64,000 nt of DNA from Phyllobacterium endophyticum (GTDB taxonomy: Bacteria > Pseudomonadota > Alphaproteobacteria > Rhizobiales > Rhizobiaceae). The stretch is taken from NCBI RefSeq assembly GCF_003010935.1, contig NZ_PGGN01000001.1, positions 1,426,001 through 1,490,000 on the forward strand, given 5' to 3'. This document shows, one piece after another, positions 36,788-45,946 of the stretch (position 1 is its first letter; each line of letters opens with the position of its first letter). Both the position numbers and the translations under genes were made by a program. The notes beneath the pieces were generated by a model. The model saw only the letters and a program-made list of their open reading frames with translations. It ran no database searches and was not told the origin of the DNA.

Positions 36788-37798
36788 CTACCGCCTGCGC
36801 AGCAGCAGCGTCACGACGAAGAAAGCTCCGACGGAACTGGTAACGATACCAATAGGCAGTTCCTGCGGGGCAAGCAGCAGGCGTGCTGCCAGATCGCTCA
36901 GGAGGATCAGCATTGCACCCAGCAGTGCGCAGGTTACGACAAGACCGGCGTGCAGCTGTCCGCCAAGATGCCGTGCGATATGCGGGATCATCAGTCCGAC
37001 AAAGCCGATCACGCCTGCGACGGAGACGAAGATTGCCGTCGAGAACGCGCAGATGATGAACACGATGTTGCGCGTGTGGTGGACGCGTACGCCAAGGCTT
37101 TCGGCCGTGTTTTCTCCCGCGAGGAATGCGTCGAGGTTGCGGTGGTTCCGAAGCGCGTAGGCGAGGATGACGGCCAGACCAAACGCTGCCAGCGGCAGGT
37201 TTTCCCAGCGCGCGAGACCGAGCCCGCCAAGCGTCCAGAACATGACCGAGTGCGCGGCCCGCTGATCACCGGAAAACACCATGTAATTGGTCAGAGCTGC
37301 AAACAGGAAGGATACGGCAAGTCCTGCCAGGATCATCCGTTCCGGGCCTTGGCCAAGTACTCGCCGCACCAGCAGCAGCACAATCGTGGCCGCGAGCATG
37401 CCGCCGCTGAACGCTGCGACCGGTAGCGTCCAGATGCCGAACCGGTCACCGAACAGGCTTATCACCGAGACGGCGCCGGCCGCGGCACCCGAGGACAGGC
37501 CGAACAGGAACGGGTCGGCCAGATCGTTGCGTGTGACAGTCTGCAACATTGCGCCGACAATGCCGAGACCGGCGCCCACGCAGATGCCCAATATGACGCG
37601 GGGCAGGCGCAGATCTACGATGATACGCTCGACCGGCGTCGTGGCCGTCAGATCGGCAAGCCCAGCCGCATGGGCGAGGGCATTCAGAACGTCCGGCAGG
37701 GGCACGACCGTGGAACCATAGGCAATGGACAGCAACGCCAGGATGACGACGAGGATCGCACCTGCGGCAAGTATCATGCGTTTGTGGAAACGATCCAT
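36788..37798 (-). CDS. BtuC/FecCD-family ABC permease (probable cobalamin importer)
   Basis: Permease of 336 residues with about ten membrane helices. FecCD-family segments include PRVILGICVGAGLGIVGAMLQ, DPFLFGLSSGAAAGAV and the late GVIGFVGLMIPHIARHL. The family serves iron-siderophore, haem and cobalamin importers. Here the operon lies behind a cobalamin riboswitch, which points to vitamin B12 or a corrinoid. It is the third gene in the order ATPase, binding protein, permease, separated from the binding protein by 68 bases that contain a CTCTCC palindrome. Confidence 0.88.
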   Translation of the reverse strand: MDRFHKRMILAAGAILVVILALLSIAYGSTVVPLPDVLNALAHAAGLADLTATTPVERIIVDLRLPRVILGICVGAGLGIVGAMLQTVTRNDLADPFLFGLSSGAAAGAVSVISLFGDRFGIWTLPVAAFSGGMLAATIVLLLVRRVLGQGPERMILAGLAVSFLFAALTNYMVFSGDQRAAHSVMFWTLGGLGLARWENLPLAAFGLAVILAYALRNHRNLDAFLAGENTAESLGVRVHHTRNIVFIICAFSTAIFVSVAGVIGFVGLMIPHIARHLGGQLHAGLVVTCALLGAMLILLSDLAARLLLAPQELPIGIVTSSVGAFFVVTLLLRRR

Positions 37799-37835
37799 TG
37801 GAACAAGTTCTCATATCGTAGGGATGTCAGATGCC

Positions 37836-37862
37836 GGTCCTCTCCCCTTGCGAGAGGAGCGA
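37836..37862. repeat. Short CTCTCC-type palindrome inside the transporter operon
   Basis: CCTCTCCCCTTGCGAGAGG folds into a small hairpin between the binding-protein and permease genes. It may adjust relative transcript levels. Confidence 0.4.
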
Positions 37863-37866
37863 ACTC

Positions 37867-38817
37867 TCAGAAGGCTTCCGGATGCAGGGCTTTGGCGATC
37901 TTCGCTATGGCTTCGATATTGGCTGGTCCGGGTGTGAGTTCGGCATAGCGAAGCGCGACAAAGCGGTTGTTCTTCACGGCGTCCGTTTCTTTCATCACCG
38001 GGTGCGCGTGAAGAAAGTCGAGCAGTTTTTTATAGCCTGCGCCGTCCTGATAATCGAGCAGGATGAGAAACTGCGGGTTGCGCGTTGCAACTGTCTCCCA
38101 TGAGGTGGTGCCCCAGCTCGTCTCCATGTCAGACATTATGTTCATGCCGCTTGCCTCATGGATCAGGGCCGTCGGCATCGCAAACTTGCCAGCCGTGAAC
38201 GGCTTGTCCTCGCCGGAATCGTAAAGAAAAACCCTGGTCTGACCATTGCCGCCGATTTTCTTCCCGATTTCGGCAAGCTCGGCCTTCCAACCGGAAATCA
38301 GCGCCTCCGCCTGCTGTTCCTTGCCGAATATCTTGCCGAGCTTCGCCATGTCGCCATAGAGCAGGTCCATGGAGGCCGGCGGGCGGGTTTTGTCGAGATG
38401 GACGCAGCTTTCCGTCAGGACAAGCGTCTTTATGCCGTAAGGTGCGAGTGTATCGGGCGTCACATCACCGCCCGGTTTCATCCCGTAGTACCAGCCGGCG
38501 AAGAAGAAATCGGGGTCAGCCGCAACGAGGTTTTCCAGCGTCGGCTCTTTCGACGCGAGCTCCGGGATCGCACCAAGCTTGCTCTTGAAAGTGTCGTCCA
38601 CTTTGTACCAGCCGGTGATACCTGTTACTCCGACCATCGAAGATTGCAGACCAAGCGCGAAGGCCATTTCGCTCATATTGAGATCCTGGATAACGGCTCG
38701 CCTGGGAGCGGCATCGAAAGTCAGGGGCTTTCCGCAGCTGTCGACCGTAACCGGAAAGGCCAGGGCGGGCGCCGGCACGAGGCTCAGCGCCAAGGCGAGA
38801 ACGATCTTTTTCATCAA
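37867..38817 (-). CDS. Periplasmic cobalamin-type binding protein (BtuF-like)
   Basis: Secreted substrate-binding protein of 316 residues; signal peptide about 1-20 (ending PALA). The Peripl_BP_2 fold is shown by RRAVIQDLNMSEMAFALGL near the start, LENLVAADPDFFF in the middle and NPQFLILLDYQDG later. The start overlaps the ATPase stop by four bases. Such proteins are often labelled iron-binding; the riboswitch upstream makes a corrinoid more likely, though the ligand is not settled by sequence. Confidence 0.88.
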   Translation of the reverse strand: MMKKIVLALALSLVPAPALAFPVTVDSCGKPLTFDAAPRRAVIQDLNMSEMAFALGLQSSMVGVTGITGWYKVDDTFKSKLGAIPELASKEPTLENLVAADPDFFFAGWYYGMKPGGDVTPDTLAPYGIKTLVLTESCVHLDKTRPPASMDLLYGDMAKLGKIFGKEQQAEALISGWKAELAEIGKKIGGNGQTRVFLYDSGEDKPFTAGKFAMPTALIHEASGMNIMSDMETSWGTTSWETVATRNPQFLILLDYQDGAGYKKLLDFLHAHPVMKETDAVKNNRFVALRYAELTPGPANIEAIAKIAKALHPEAF

Positions 38818-39620
38818 GCGCTCCGTGCGTGGGGATGGGACAACAAAGATGGTACCTGCGTCTCGAAGACCATGAGGTCGCGATCGTGCGAGGGATGGCG
38901 CAGGCGCAGGATTTCGAGGTTGAAGACGTCCCCTACGATCAACGGGGTGAGCGTCTCGTCGGGGGTGCCAGTGGCTACCACCCGCGACCGATGCATGACT
39001 GCGACCTGGGTGGCGAAGGGCGCGACCAAGGGCAGGTCGTGCAGGACTGCGATGGTCGTGACGTTCAGCCCTGCAACCAGCGACAGCAGTTCACTGCGCG
39101 CCCCTGGGTCAAGATGATTGGTTGGTTCATCGAGAAACAGCACGGCCGGCTGCTGGGCAATTGCCCGCGCCAATTGCACCCGCTGACGCTCACCACCCGA
39201 GAGCGAGCCGATGGCCCGTCGCGCAAACTGGGAAACCTTCGCGCAGTGCAACGCTTCCGCAACGATCTCGCGGTCCATGGCCCTGGAGAAAGCACCCGCA
39301 TGCGGGATGCGTCCAAGCGAGACGTAGTCTTCAACGAGAAGCCGCAGTTCGGGCGCATCGCTCTGGCCGACAAAGGCAAACATCCGGGCGCGCTCGCGTG
39401 CCGTCAGGCGAACTGAGCTGGCGCCATTGAAATATATGGCGCCTGACGTGGGTGCCAGAAGTCCCGCAAGCATCCGCAACAAAGTCGATTTGCCGGCGCC
39501 ATTGGGACCGATAATCGCAAGGCGGGTCCCGCATTGGACGGTCAGGGAGGCCTCGGCGACCAAGGTTTCCCCGGCGATACGATAGGTCGCGCCATCGGCG
39601 TTGAGTACTACATGGCCCAT
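38814..39620 (-). CDS. ABC transporter ATP-binding subunit (BtuD/FecE-like)
   Basis: ATPase of 268 residues energising the importer. Walker A is GPNGAGKST, the signature LSGGERQRVQLARA and Walker B AVLFLDEPTNHLD. It is first in the operon, with GGAGAG ahead of the ATG at 39620. The long leader (39621-40066) holds the cobalamin riboswitch and a possible Zur-like box, so expression is probably shut when corrinoid is plentiful. Confidence 0.9.
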   Translation of the reverse strand: MGHVVLNADGATYRIAGETLVAEASLTVQCGTRLAIIGPNGAGKSTLLRMLAGLLAPTSGAIYFNGASSVRLTARERARMFAFVGQSDAPELRLLVEDYVSLGRIPHAGAFSRAMDREIVAEALHCAKVSQFARRAIGSLSGGERQRVQLARAIAQQPAVLFLDEPTNHLDPGARSELLSLVAGLNVTTIAVLHDLPLVAPFATQVAVMHRSRVVATGTPDETLTPLIVGDVFNLEILRLRHPSHDRDLMVFETQVPSLLSHPHARSA

Positions 39621-39660
39621 GAGCGAAACTCTCCGGAAGGTGAAACACTGCGGCTTTTAC

Positions 39661-39680
39661 GTAACGTTATAACATTTGTA
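39661..39680. promoter_or_regulatory. AT-rich dyad resembling a Zur box
   Basis: GTAACGTTATAACATTTGTA is centred on GTTATAAC and is an imperfect dyad. Its ATGTTATAAC core resembles zinc-repressor (Zur) operators of proteobacteria. It lies between the riboswitch and the ATPase start, about 40 bases upstream of the ATG. The match was judged by eye only. Confidence 0.35.
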
Positions 39681-39878
39681 AAGGGCAGATATAACTGGAG
39701 GGCAGTACATGAGCATAGCGAGGGGATTCTTGAGGCGTTCATTCCCGTCCTTTCCAGGGACAGGATCAGGAACGCACGATGCATCGCCGCCATCGAGGCA
39801 TAGAGACCCGGGGTCGGGCCTGAAGCGAGAAACATCGCATCGCTCCCGGCACACCCCGTCCGGTTCGAATTTCAATTG

Positions 39879-40066
39879 GCGATGGCAGGTCTCCTGGCTC
39901 GCGGGTCTCAGCTTTGCCTTGCCTTCCCGATCTGCGATCAGTGGCATAGTCGGGCATCGCTCGCCGCTTACAGTTGCGGGGGCAGCCACGGTTTCGGTCC
40001 CTTATGGGTACGCCTCACCGTGTTCCCTTTTCATCCCCGGATTAGTCATGCCGGAGAAACCATCGC
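39879..40066 (-). promoter_or_regulatory. Cobalamin riboswitch
   Basis: Read on the minus strand the element starts with GCGATGG (P1) and ends with CCATCGC (P1'), a perfect 7-bp closing stem. Between them stand the hallmark blocks in order: GGGAACACGGTGAGG, CCCGCAACTGTAA, GCCACTG with GGGAAGGC, and the B12 box GCCAGGAGACCTGCC (39884-39898). All main conserved parts are present, so it should bind adenosyl- or other cobalamin. It controls the downstream ATPase, binding protein and permease genes; about 260 bases separate it from the first start codon. Confidence 0.95.
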
Positions 40067-40154
40067 GATAATCAGTAGATGAAAGAACGCCCGAATGGAA
40101 CCTCTTTTGGTGAAACACACATTGGAGAGCGGTCGCGGCTCATGGAGCCGCTGG

Positions 40155-41702
40155 TCAATGTGCCGCTACGGCAGACTCGTCTATATGTGACGTTGCATAA
40201 ACCTTGCGCGCAATGACAGCCAACAGAACCAATGTAACAGTTGCCAAGGCACAGCAGACGGCGAATCCGAGCGAGAAACCGCTGCGCGCGGTGTCCAGCC
40301 AAACCGGCGAGACTTCATTGCCCAAGGTCTTGGCAACTTCGACTGCACCGGTAAGGGTGGTTGAAACAGCGAGCGCCTGCGCATCGCTAAGCCCCGAAAG
40401 GTCAACGTCCTGCATCGACATGCGATAGACGATGGTTCCAATGCTGCCAAGCAGCGCGACACCCAGCGCCCCGCCGAATTCCGCGCCGGTCTCGGACAGG
40501 GCCGAGGCGGAGCCTGCCCGCTCCGGCGGAGCGGTACCGACGATCAGGCCGGTCGTGGTCAGTATGACCGGAACGAATCCCAGGCCGACCAGCATGCTTG
40601 AGCCCAGTACGCCGAGGAGGCTCTCCATATAAGCCGCAATCGCCATGGCGGCCGTTCCAATGGCATTGACCAGCAAGCCCAGAAGAATGGTTTTAACCTG
40701 GCCAAAGCGATTAATGACCCGGTAGGATTGAAGGGACATGATCGTGAAGATCAAAGCTGACGGTATGGACCAGAGCGCCGCTTCGAGCGGCGAAAGGCCA
40801 AGCACGAGCTGAAGAAACAGGTTCTGGAAAAGAAACACGCCGAAAACGAAGAATACGCCGGCAAGATTGACCATCAACGAGGCGGTGAAAGCCGGGATGC
40901 GGAAGAGCGCGAGATCGATCAAGGGATGCTCAAGCTTTTTCTGCCGGCGTACAAACCATGCGCCCACCAGGATTCCAATCGCGATTGGTACCAATTGGCT
41001 GACCTCGAACCCATAGGCGGCCATGTGCTTGAAGCCGTAGATGACCGGAAGCACTGTCGCCAGGGAAAGAAGAACACTTAGAAGGTCGAGCTTGCCCCCT
41101 TCATCGTTCTTGTATTCCGGTAGCAGGAACGGTGCCGCGATGAGAAGCGCTGCCATGACCGGGATGTTGATCAGGAATACAGATCCCCAATGGAAATACT
41201 GCAACAGGCCCCCGCCGATCAACGGCCCGACAAGGCCACCCAATGCGAAGGCCGTACCCCAGATGCCGATGGCGCGGGTTCGCTCGGCCTCATTCTGGAA
41301 AAGGTTGACGACGAGAGAAAGAGTTGAAGGAGCGATCGTTGCTCCCGCAATGCCGAGGAGGGCTCGCGAGATGATCAGTTGCTGTGATGTGCTTGAGAAT
41401 GCGGCCAAGGCCGATGCCACACCGAACGCGAAGGCGCCGAACAGCAGAACGCGTCTTCTGCCAATCCTGTCTCCAAGCGTGCCCATCGTAACGAGAAAGC
41501 CGGAGACCATGAATCCGTATATGTCGTTGATCCACAGGAGCTCCGAAGCAGATGGATCAAGATCCGCCATGATCGCCGGCATTGCAAGAAACAGCACTGA
41601 CAGGTCCATGGAGTAGATCAGGCAGGCAATGGATAGCACGCACAGCCCGATCCATTCGCGACGCCCGGCGAGCTGCCCGCCTTTCGGAAATTCTTCATGC
41701 AT
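40155..41702 (-). CDS. MFS drug transporter, DHA2 (14-helix) type
   Basis: Proton-driven efflux pump of 515 residues from ATG 41702, which has a strong GGGGAGG site; the in-frame sequence upstream to 41801 is unlike a membrane protein. About fourteen hydrophobic segments are present. Motif A between helices 2 and 3 is GTLGDRIGRRRVLL, and motif C-like LGGLVGPLIGGGLL follows. The sequence is close to SmvA/QacA-type exporters of cationic compounds such as dyes, biocides and bile salts. No regulator gene is adjacent; DoxX lies upstream on the same strand. Confidence 0.9.
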   Translation of the reverse strand: MHEEFPKGGQLAGRREWIGLCVLSIACLIYSMDLSVLFLAMPAIMADLDPSASELLWINDIYGFMVSGFLVTMGTLGDRIGRRRVLLFGAFAFGVASALAAFSSTSQQLIISRALLGIAGATIAPSTLSLVVNLFQNEAERTRAIGIWGTAFALGGLVGPLIGGGLLQYFHWGSVFLINIPVMAALLIAAPFLLPEYKNDEGGKLDLLSVLLSLATVLPVIYGFKHMAAYGFEVSQLVPIAIGILVGAWFVRRQKKLEHPLIDLALFRIPAFTASLMVNLAGVFFVFGVFLFQNLFLQLVLGLSPLEAALWSIPSALIFTIMSLQSYRVINRFGQVKTILLGLLVNAIGTAAMAIAAYMESLLGVLGSSMLVGLGFVPVILTTTGLIVGTAPPERAGSASALSETGAEFGGALGVALLGSIGTIVYRMSMQDVDLSGLSDAQALAVSTTLTGAVEVAKTLGNEVSPVWLDTARSGFSLGFAVCCALATVTLVLLAVIARKVYATSHIDESAVAAH

Positions 41703-41869
41703 GAAATGCCTCCCCATCTGGAAGATGTTTGGTTCAGAACGTCCATGACGGGCACGTCGGGAGATCCGCTGGTGCCGGCCTTCGAAAACCGGCGCCCGCA
41801 TGGACTGATTTTGCCCCGACCGTCAATCGCCGTGGTGACTAAAATTTATTGCTGCGGGGGCGAGGTCCC

Positions 41870-42310
41870 CTATGCGGTTGCTTCGAGGGCGGCTGGCCCC
41901 GCATCTTGTGCCACATGTGTAGCGGGGCGGAAAGGGAATACCGCCCTTAGCCGTGCATCACGCAGCCAGAGGCCGCCCCACATGAACAAGCCAAGATAGA
42001 GGCTAAAAAAGACGTGACTGAAGAGGGGGCTCTCGGCTCTTATCTGGGTTGCCATCGCTCCACCAAGCAGGCCCATCATCAAGATTGCGCCGAGGACGCT
42101 TGTTCGCGGCAAAAGGTAAAGAACGAGGCAGCCCAATTCTATGAGGCCGATGAGATGAGAGTAGCCTGCGGGCCAGCCCAATTGTGCCATCGTTTCTTCG
42201 GCCACCGGCAGGCCCAACAATTTCGGGGATATCGATGCCAGCAGCATAAAAAGCGCAAACAATGACGTAAGCGCGCGGCCTGACCATAACATGGCGGATC
42301 TATTCATCAT
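41870..42310 (-). CDS. DoxX-like membrane protein
   Basis: Four-helix membrane protein of 146 residues of the DoxX family, whose roles range from thiosulfate-quinone oxidoreductase subunits to redox stress proteins. It begins MMNRSAMLWSGRALTSLFAL and carries the family pattern of a conserved Ser-Pro-Lys (ISPKLLG) after helix 1 and an IELGCLVLYLLPRTSVLGAI helix. AAGGAGAG precedes the ATG. It is on the same strand as the MFS pump, 168 bases upstream of it. Confidence 0.85.
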   Translation of the reverse strand: MMNRSAMLWSGRALTSLFALFMLLASISPKLLGLPVAEETMAQLGWPAGYSHLIGLIELGCLVLYLLPRTSVLGAILMMGLLGGAMATQIRAESPLFSHVFFSLYLGLFMWGGLWLRDARLRAVFPFRPATHVAQDAGPAALEATA

Positions 42311-42674
42311 CTACTCTCCTTGTCCAAGCGGATGAACGGTCAAGCCGACGACCTGCCGATCAGCTTTGGCAGTCGATTCTGCCTTCAAGCCTTCGTCCTG
42401 CAACAAGGACGGCGAACGCCGCGCCAATCCTACAATGTGGAGAGTATTTTTTTCACCGATGCGCGAATTGAAAGACTTCGCACCAAGCTGCCAGTTCTGT
42501 TATCCGGGCAAATATGCAGGCGGACCCTGTCAACCACGGCGACCTTCAAGTCTCCCGCTGAGGGCTAGAACGACTGGCTGCGAAGCAACCTCGATCACAC
42601 CGAAGGTCATGCTTCCCGTTCTACGGAGACAGGAAGACGACGGCCAGAGATAGAACTGGCCGCCGTCATAGCTC
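42311..42674. other. Intergenic region between DoxX and the peptide transporter
   Basis: No gene is supported; short frames have no protein-like composition. Near its right end a strong hairpin (42637-42668) follows the stop of the peptide-binding protein gene. Confidence 0.4.
42637..42668 (-). terminator. Probable terminator of the peptide transporter operon
   Basis: On the minus strand GACGGCGGCCAG pairs with CTGGCCGTCGTC (one mismatch) around an 8-base loop, seven bases after the stop codon. The following TTCCTGTC is a weak U-tract, so termination may be partial. Confidence 0.6.
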
Positions 42675-44189
42675 TTAGTTTTTCACCGTGTCCTCCAGGA
42701 AGAATCTTCCCAAGGGGTTTTGGTAGAAGTTCTCGATGTTCTTGCGTGTCACATTGATGTAGGGGCTGTAGTAAAGATCGATCCAGTTGACGTCGGCTTT
42801 CGCCATCTTTTGCAAATCAACATACATCGCCTCACGTTTTGCCGGGTCCTGTTCGAGACGGGCGGCCGCGACGAGATCCTTGACCTGATCGTTCTTGTAG
42901 CGGGTCATGTAGTTCATGTTGGTGTCGTGGCCGAGAACGAATGTTGTCTTCTGGTCCGGATCCAGGATATCGTTCGTCCAGTACATCACCGAGATGTCGT
43001 AATCGCCGGCAATCAGCATATCCCAGCTTTGGCTCGGGTCCACCTTTTGCAGGTTCACCGTCACGCCGGCCTTCAGCAATTGCTGTTGCAACAATACGGC
43101 GATTTGCTCGTCGGTTTCGTTGCCTGCATTGACGACGTAGTTCAGCGACAAGCCGCTGGCGCCCGCATCTGCGAGCATCTGCTTGGCCTTTTCCGGATCG
43201 TAAGGCCGCTGAAGATTGTCGGCGTAGTGATAGAGCGACCCTTTTGGAACATAGGAGTATGCGACCTCACCGAGATTGAAGGTCACCGTGTCGACGATGG
43301 CTTTCTTGTCGATCGCCATATCGAGCGCCTGGCGAACCTCCTTCTTGGCCAACGCACCATGTTCGTGATTGATCAGAAGATGATCTTCGCGGGTCGATGT
43401 GTCGATCTCGACGTTGAGATTCGGGTCCTTCTTCAACTCTTCCACGCGGGAAAAAGGAACGAAAATCGCCGTATCGAGCTGACCAGCCTGAACGTTCAAC
43501 ATTCGTGTGTTGTCATCGGGAACAGAAATCCATTCGACCCCATCGAGCTTGACGCGATCAGCCTGCCAGAAGTTCGGGTTTTTCTCAAGGATGACGCGGT
43601 CGCCGCGACGCCATTCCTTGACCACAAATGCTCCGGAAGCGATCGGCTTTTCAGCGAAAGCTTCCTCGCCGAGCGCTTCCATACCCTTCTGCGGTATGAC
43701 GGACACGTTTGGCAGCGCCAAGGTGGAGAGGAATGGTGCCGATGGAGTCTTCAGCTTGACGACAAGTGTCTTGTCGTCCTTGGCCTCAGCGGTTTCGATG
43801 ACTTTGAAGGAATCACTCCAGAGCGAACCTTGGTTGTCGCGGATGCGCAGCAACGTGAATGCAGCATCCTTGGCCGTTATCGGCGAACCATCGGAGAACT
43901 TTGCGTCGCGCATCGTGAATGTGTAGGTCAATCCGTCTTCGGAGATCGTCCAGCTTTCTGCAAGACCCGGTTCCAGTTTCGTTCCGGTCTTGTCGACGCG
44001 CACGAGAACGTCAAAGACATTCGAGAACACCCAATTGTCGACGTTCTGTGCCGACTTGATTGGATCGAACGTCGTACTGTCTTCGCGCCTGCCGATGGTA
44101 AGAACGCCTTGAGCTTCGGCAATACTGGCGCCAAATGTCAGCATCGCCAAGGCTGCCGCGATTTCAATCCTCATCCATTTCCTGTTCAT
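42675..44189 (-). CDS. Peptide ABC transporter substrate-binding protein (family 5)
   Basis: Periplasmic dipeptide/oligopeptide-type binding protein of 504 residues with a signal peptide (about 1-26, ending IAEAQG). The SBP_bac_5 family is shown by GLAESWTISEDGLTYTFTMR and KFSDGSPITAKDAAFTL near the N-terminus and the late YDPEKAKQMLADAG. The ATG overlaps the ATPase stop by four bases (ATGA) and has GAGGGAA upstream. It is the last gene of an operon that begins with a proline iminopeptidase, suggesting uptake of proline-containing peptides or a peptide-like plant compound. Confidence 0.92.
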   Translation of the reverse strand: MNRKWMRIEIAAALAMLTFGASIAEAQGVLTIGRREDSTTFDPIKSAQNVDNWVFSNVFDVLVRVDKTGTKLEPGLAESWTISEDGLTYTFTMRDAKFSDGSPITAKDAAFTLLRIRDNQGSLWSDSFKVIETAEAKDDKTLVVKLKTPSAPFLSTLALPNVSVIPQKGMEALGEEAFAEKPIASGAFVVKEWRRGDRVILEKNPNFWQADRVKLDGVEWISVPDDNTRMLNVQAGQLDTAIFVPFSRVEELKKDPNLNVEIDTSTREDHLLINHEHGALAKKEVRQALDMAIDKKAIVDTVTFNLGEVAYSYVPKGSLYHYADNLQRPYDPEKAKQMLADAGASGLSLNYVVNAGNETDEQIAVLLQQQLLKAGVTVNLQKVDPSQSWDMLIAGDYDISVMYWTNDILDPDQKTTFVLGHDTNMNYMTRYKNDQVKDLVAAARLEQDPAKREAMYVDLQKMAKADVNWIDLYYSPYINVTRKNIENFYQNPLGRFFLEDTVKN

Positions 44190-45946
44190 AATGATAGTTC
44201 CCTCGTTGTTATTTTATTGATCGTGGCGGGGAATTCGTCCCCCATGGAAAAGACGACCTGCTCAGCCTGCAGAACTTGATCCAGACGCGCCAACCGCTTG
44301 TCGGGGTTGATATCCGGAATCGCGCTGATCAGCGCGGCGGTATAGGGATGACCTGGATTTGCGAAGATCTCGTCGGATCTGCCTTGTTCGACGATCGTCC
44401 CGCGATGCATCACCACCACCCGCTCACAAAGATTGCGCACGATGGCGAGGTCATGGGCGATGAAAATCAGGGTCAGGTTCATTTTCTGTTTCAGGTCGCG
44501 GAACAGATCAATGATTTGCGCCTGAATTGTAACGTCAAGCGCAGCAACGCATTCATCGGCGACGATCAGCCTTGGGTCCACCGCCAATGCGCGCGCGATG
44601 CCTGCACGCTGGCATTGTCCCCCACTCATGGTGGATGGTTTCCGGCCGGCGAATGCGCGCTCCAGACCGACGAGGTCAAGCAGTTCGTTGATCCTGCTCT
44701 GGAGCTTGTCGCCGGTGGTTTTGTTCTGGACCTTGAGCACTTCCGCCAGCATGTCGCCAACCGTCAACCGCGGATTGAGCGCGTTGTATGGATCCTGAAA
44801 CACCATCGCTGTTTCCCTGCGCAAGTGCGCCAGCGCCTTGGCACGGTGCAGCGCAAGGTCGATACCATCGAAAGTGACATGTCCTGAAGTGAGTGGCGTG
44901 AGGCCGAGGATTGCGCGGGCAAGCGTGCTTTTGCCGCTACCGGATTCGCCGACGATGCCAATCGTATCGCCATGCATGACTTGGAGGCTGGCGCCGTTGA
45001 CCGCAGTGACAAACTTCCCGGTACCACTGAAAAGACCGTTACCGGATGCTGGGAACCGGACAACGAGATCATCAATCTCGAGCAAGGGCGCAGAAGGCGT
45101 GCGGATAGGTGGCGCCGCCTGCGGCTTCTCCTCGGGAGCGTCGCCGCCAGGTGCCGGCATGGAAGGATGGCTTGCTATAAGGTCTATCGTGTATGGATCT
45201 TTCGGCGCTGCCAGAAGCGAGCGTTTCGGTCCATGTTCCAGCAGTTTTCCGCCACGCAGCACAGCTATGGAATCGCATGTCTGTGCGACGATGCCGAGAT
45301 CGTGCGTGATGAGGATAATCGACAAGCCCCGCTGATCACGTATGTCCAGAAGCAGGCGCAGGATTTGCGCCTGGACCGTTACGTCAAGTGCCGTGGTTGG
45401 TTCGTCAGCGATAAGGATTTTCGGGTTGCAGGATAGAGCAACTCCAATCATTACGCGTTGACGCATGCCGCCTGAAAACTCATGCGCATAATTGTCGTGT
45501 TGCCTTGTGGGATCCGGTAAGCCGACTTGCTGTAAAATCTGGATGGCAGCCTTCTTCGCCTCCGCTCTCGAAGCCCCCTGATGATAGCGGATGCCTTCAG
45601 CGATCTGGTCTCCGACCCGCATCACCGGGTCGAGATGGCTCGTCGGATTCTGAAAGATCATGCCTATCTCGCTGCCGCGGATCGTGCTCATCGTGGCCTC
45701 GTCGAGTGTAGTCAGGTCGCGCCCCTCGAACATGACAGCGCCGCCTGAGATCTTGATGGCGCGCGAGGGCAGGAGTTGCACCAGGGAGCGGCAAATCATG
45801 CTCTTGCCGGAACCGCTTTCACCGACGAGACCCAGAATTTCCCCTTGGGCGAGATCGAGAGAAACATGGTCGATGAGAGTGCGCGTTTCACCTGCGAGTT
45901 GCGCGGTGATAGTCAGGTCCTGGATCGACAGCAAGGGAGATGTCAT
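44186..45946 (-). CDS. Peptide ABC transporter, fused double ATPase (DppD-DppF type)
   Basis: Two ABC ATPase domains in one chain of 586 residues. The ATG at 45946 overlaps the permease stop by four bases. Domain one (about 1-260) has Walker [10 protein letters not shown], signature FSGGMRQRV and [11 protein letters not shown]. Domain two (about 300-586) has [24 protein letters not shown] and [11 protein letters not shown]. Each is followed by an oligopeptide-type C-terminal extension ([12 protein letters not shown] and [12 protein letters not shown]). The fusion replaces the separate D and F subunits of Dpp/Opp systems. In domain one Walker A ends in Met rather than Thr/Ser, worth noting but seen in similar importers. 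Confidence 0.9.
   Translation of the reverse strand: MTSPLLSIQDLTITAQLAGETRTLIDHVSLDLAQGEILGLVGESGSGKSMICRSLVQLLPSRAIKISGGAVMFEGRDLTTLDEATMSTIRGSEIGMIFQNPTSHLDPVMRVGDQIAEGIRYHQGASRAEAKKAAIQILQQVGLPDPTRQHDNYAHEFSGGMRQRVMIGVALSCNPKILIADEPTTALDVTVQAQILRLLLDIRDQRGLSIILITHDLGIVAQTCDSIAVLRGGKLLEHGPKRSLLAAPKDPYTIDLIASHPSMPAPGGDAPEEKPQAAPPIRTPSAPLLEIDDLVVRFPASGNGLFSGTGKFVTAVNGASLQVMHGDTIGIVGESGSGKSTLARAILGLTPLTSGHVTFDGIDLALHRAKALAHLRRETAMVFQDPYNALNPRLTVGDMLAEVLKVQNKTTGDKLQSRINELLDLVGLERAFAGRKPSTMSGGQCQRAGIARALAVDPRLIVADECVAALDVTIQAQIIDLFRDLKQKMNLTLIFIAHDLAIVRNLCERVVVMHRGTIVEQGRSDEIFANPGHPYTAALISAIPDINPDKRLARLDQVLQAEQVVFSMGDEFPATINKITTRELSL

Noticed and set aside
39657-39989. 110-residue minus-strand frame in the transporter leader
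   Set aside because: It is a translation through the conserved cobalamin riboswitch; composition is not protein-like.
42720-44279. 519-residue plus-strand frame opposite the peptide-binding protein
   Set aside because: The opposite strand encodes a complete family 5 binding protein with signal peptide; this frame has no domain.
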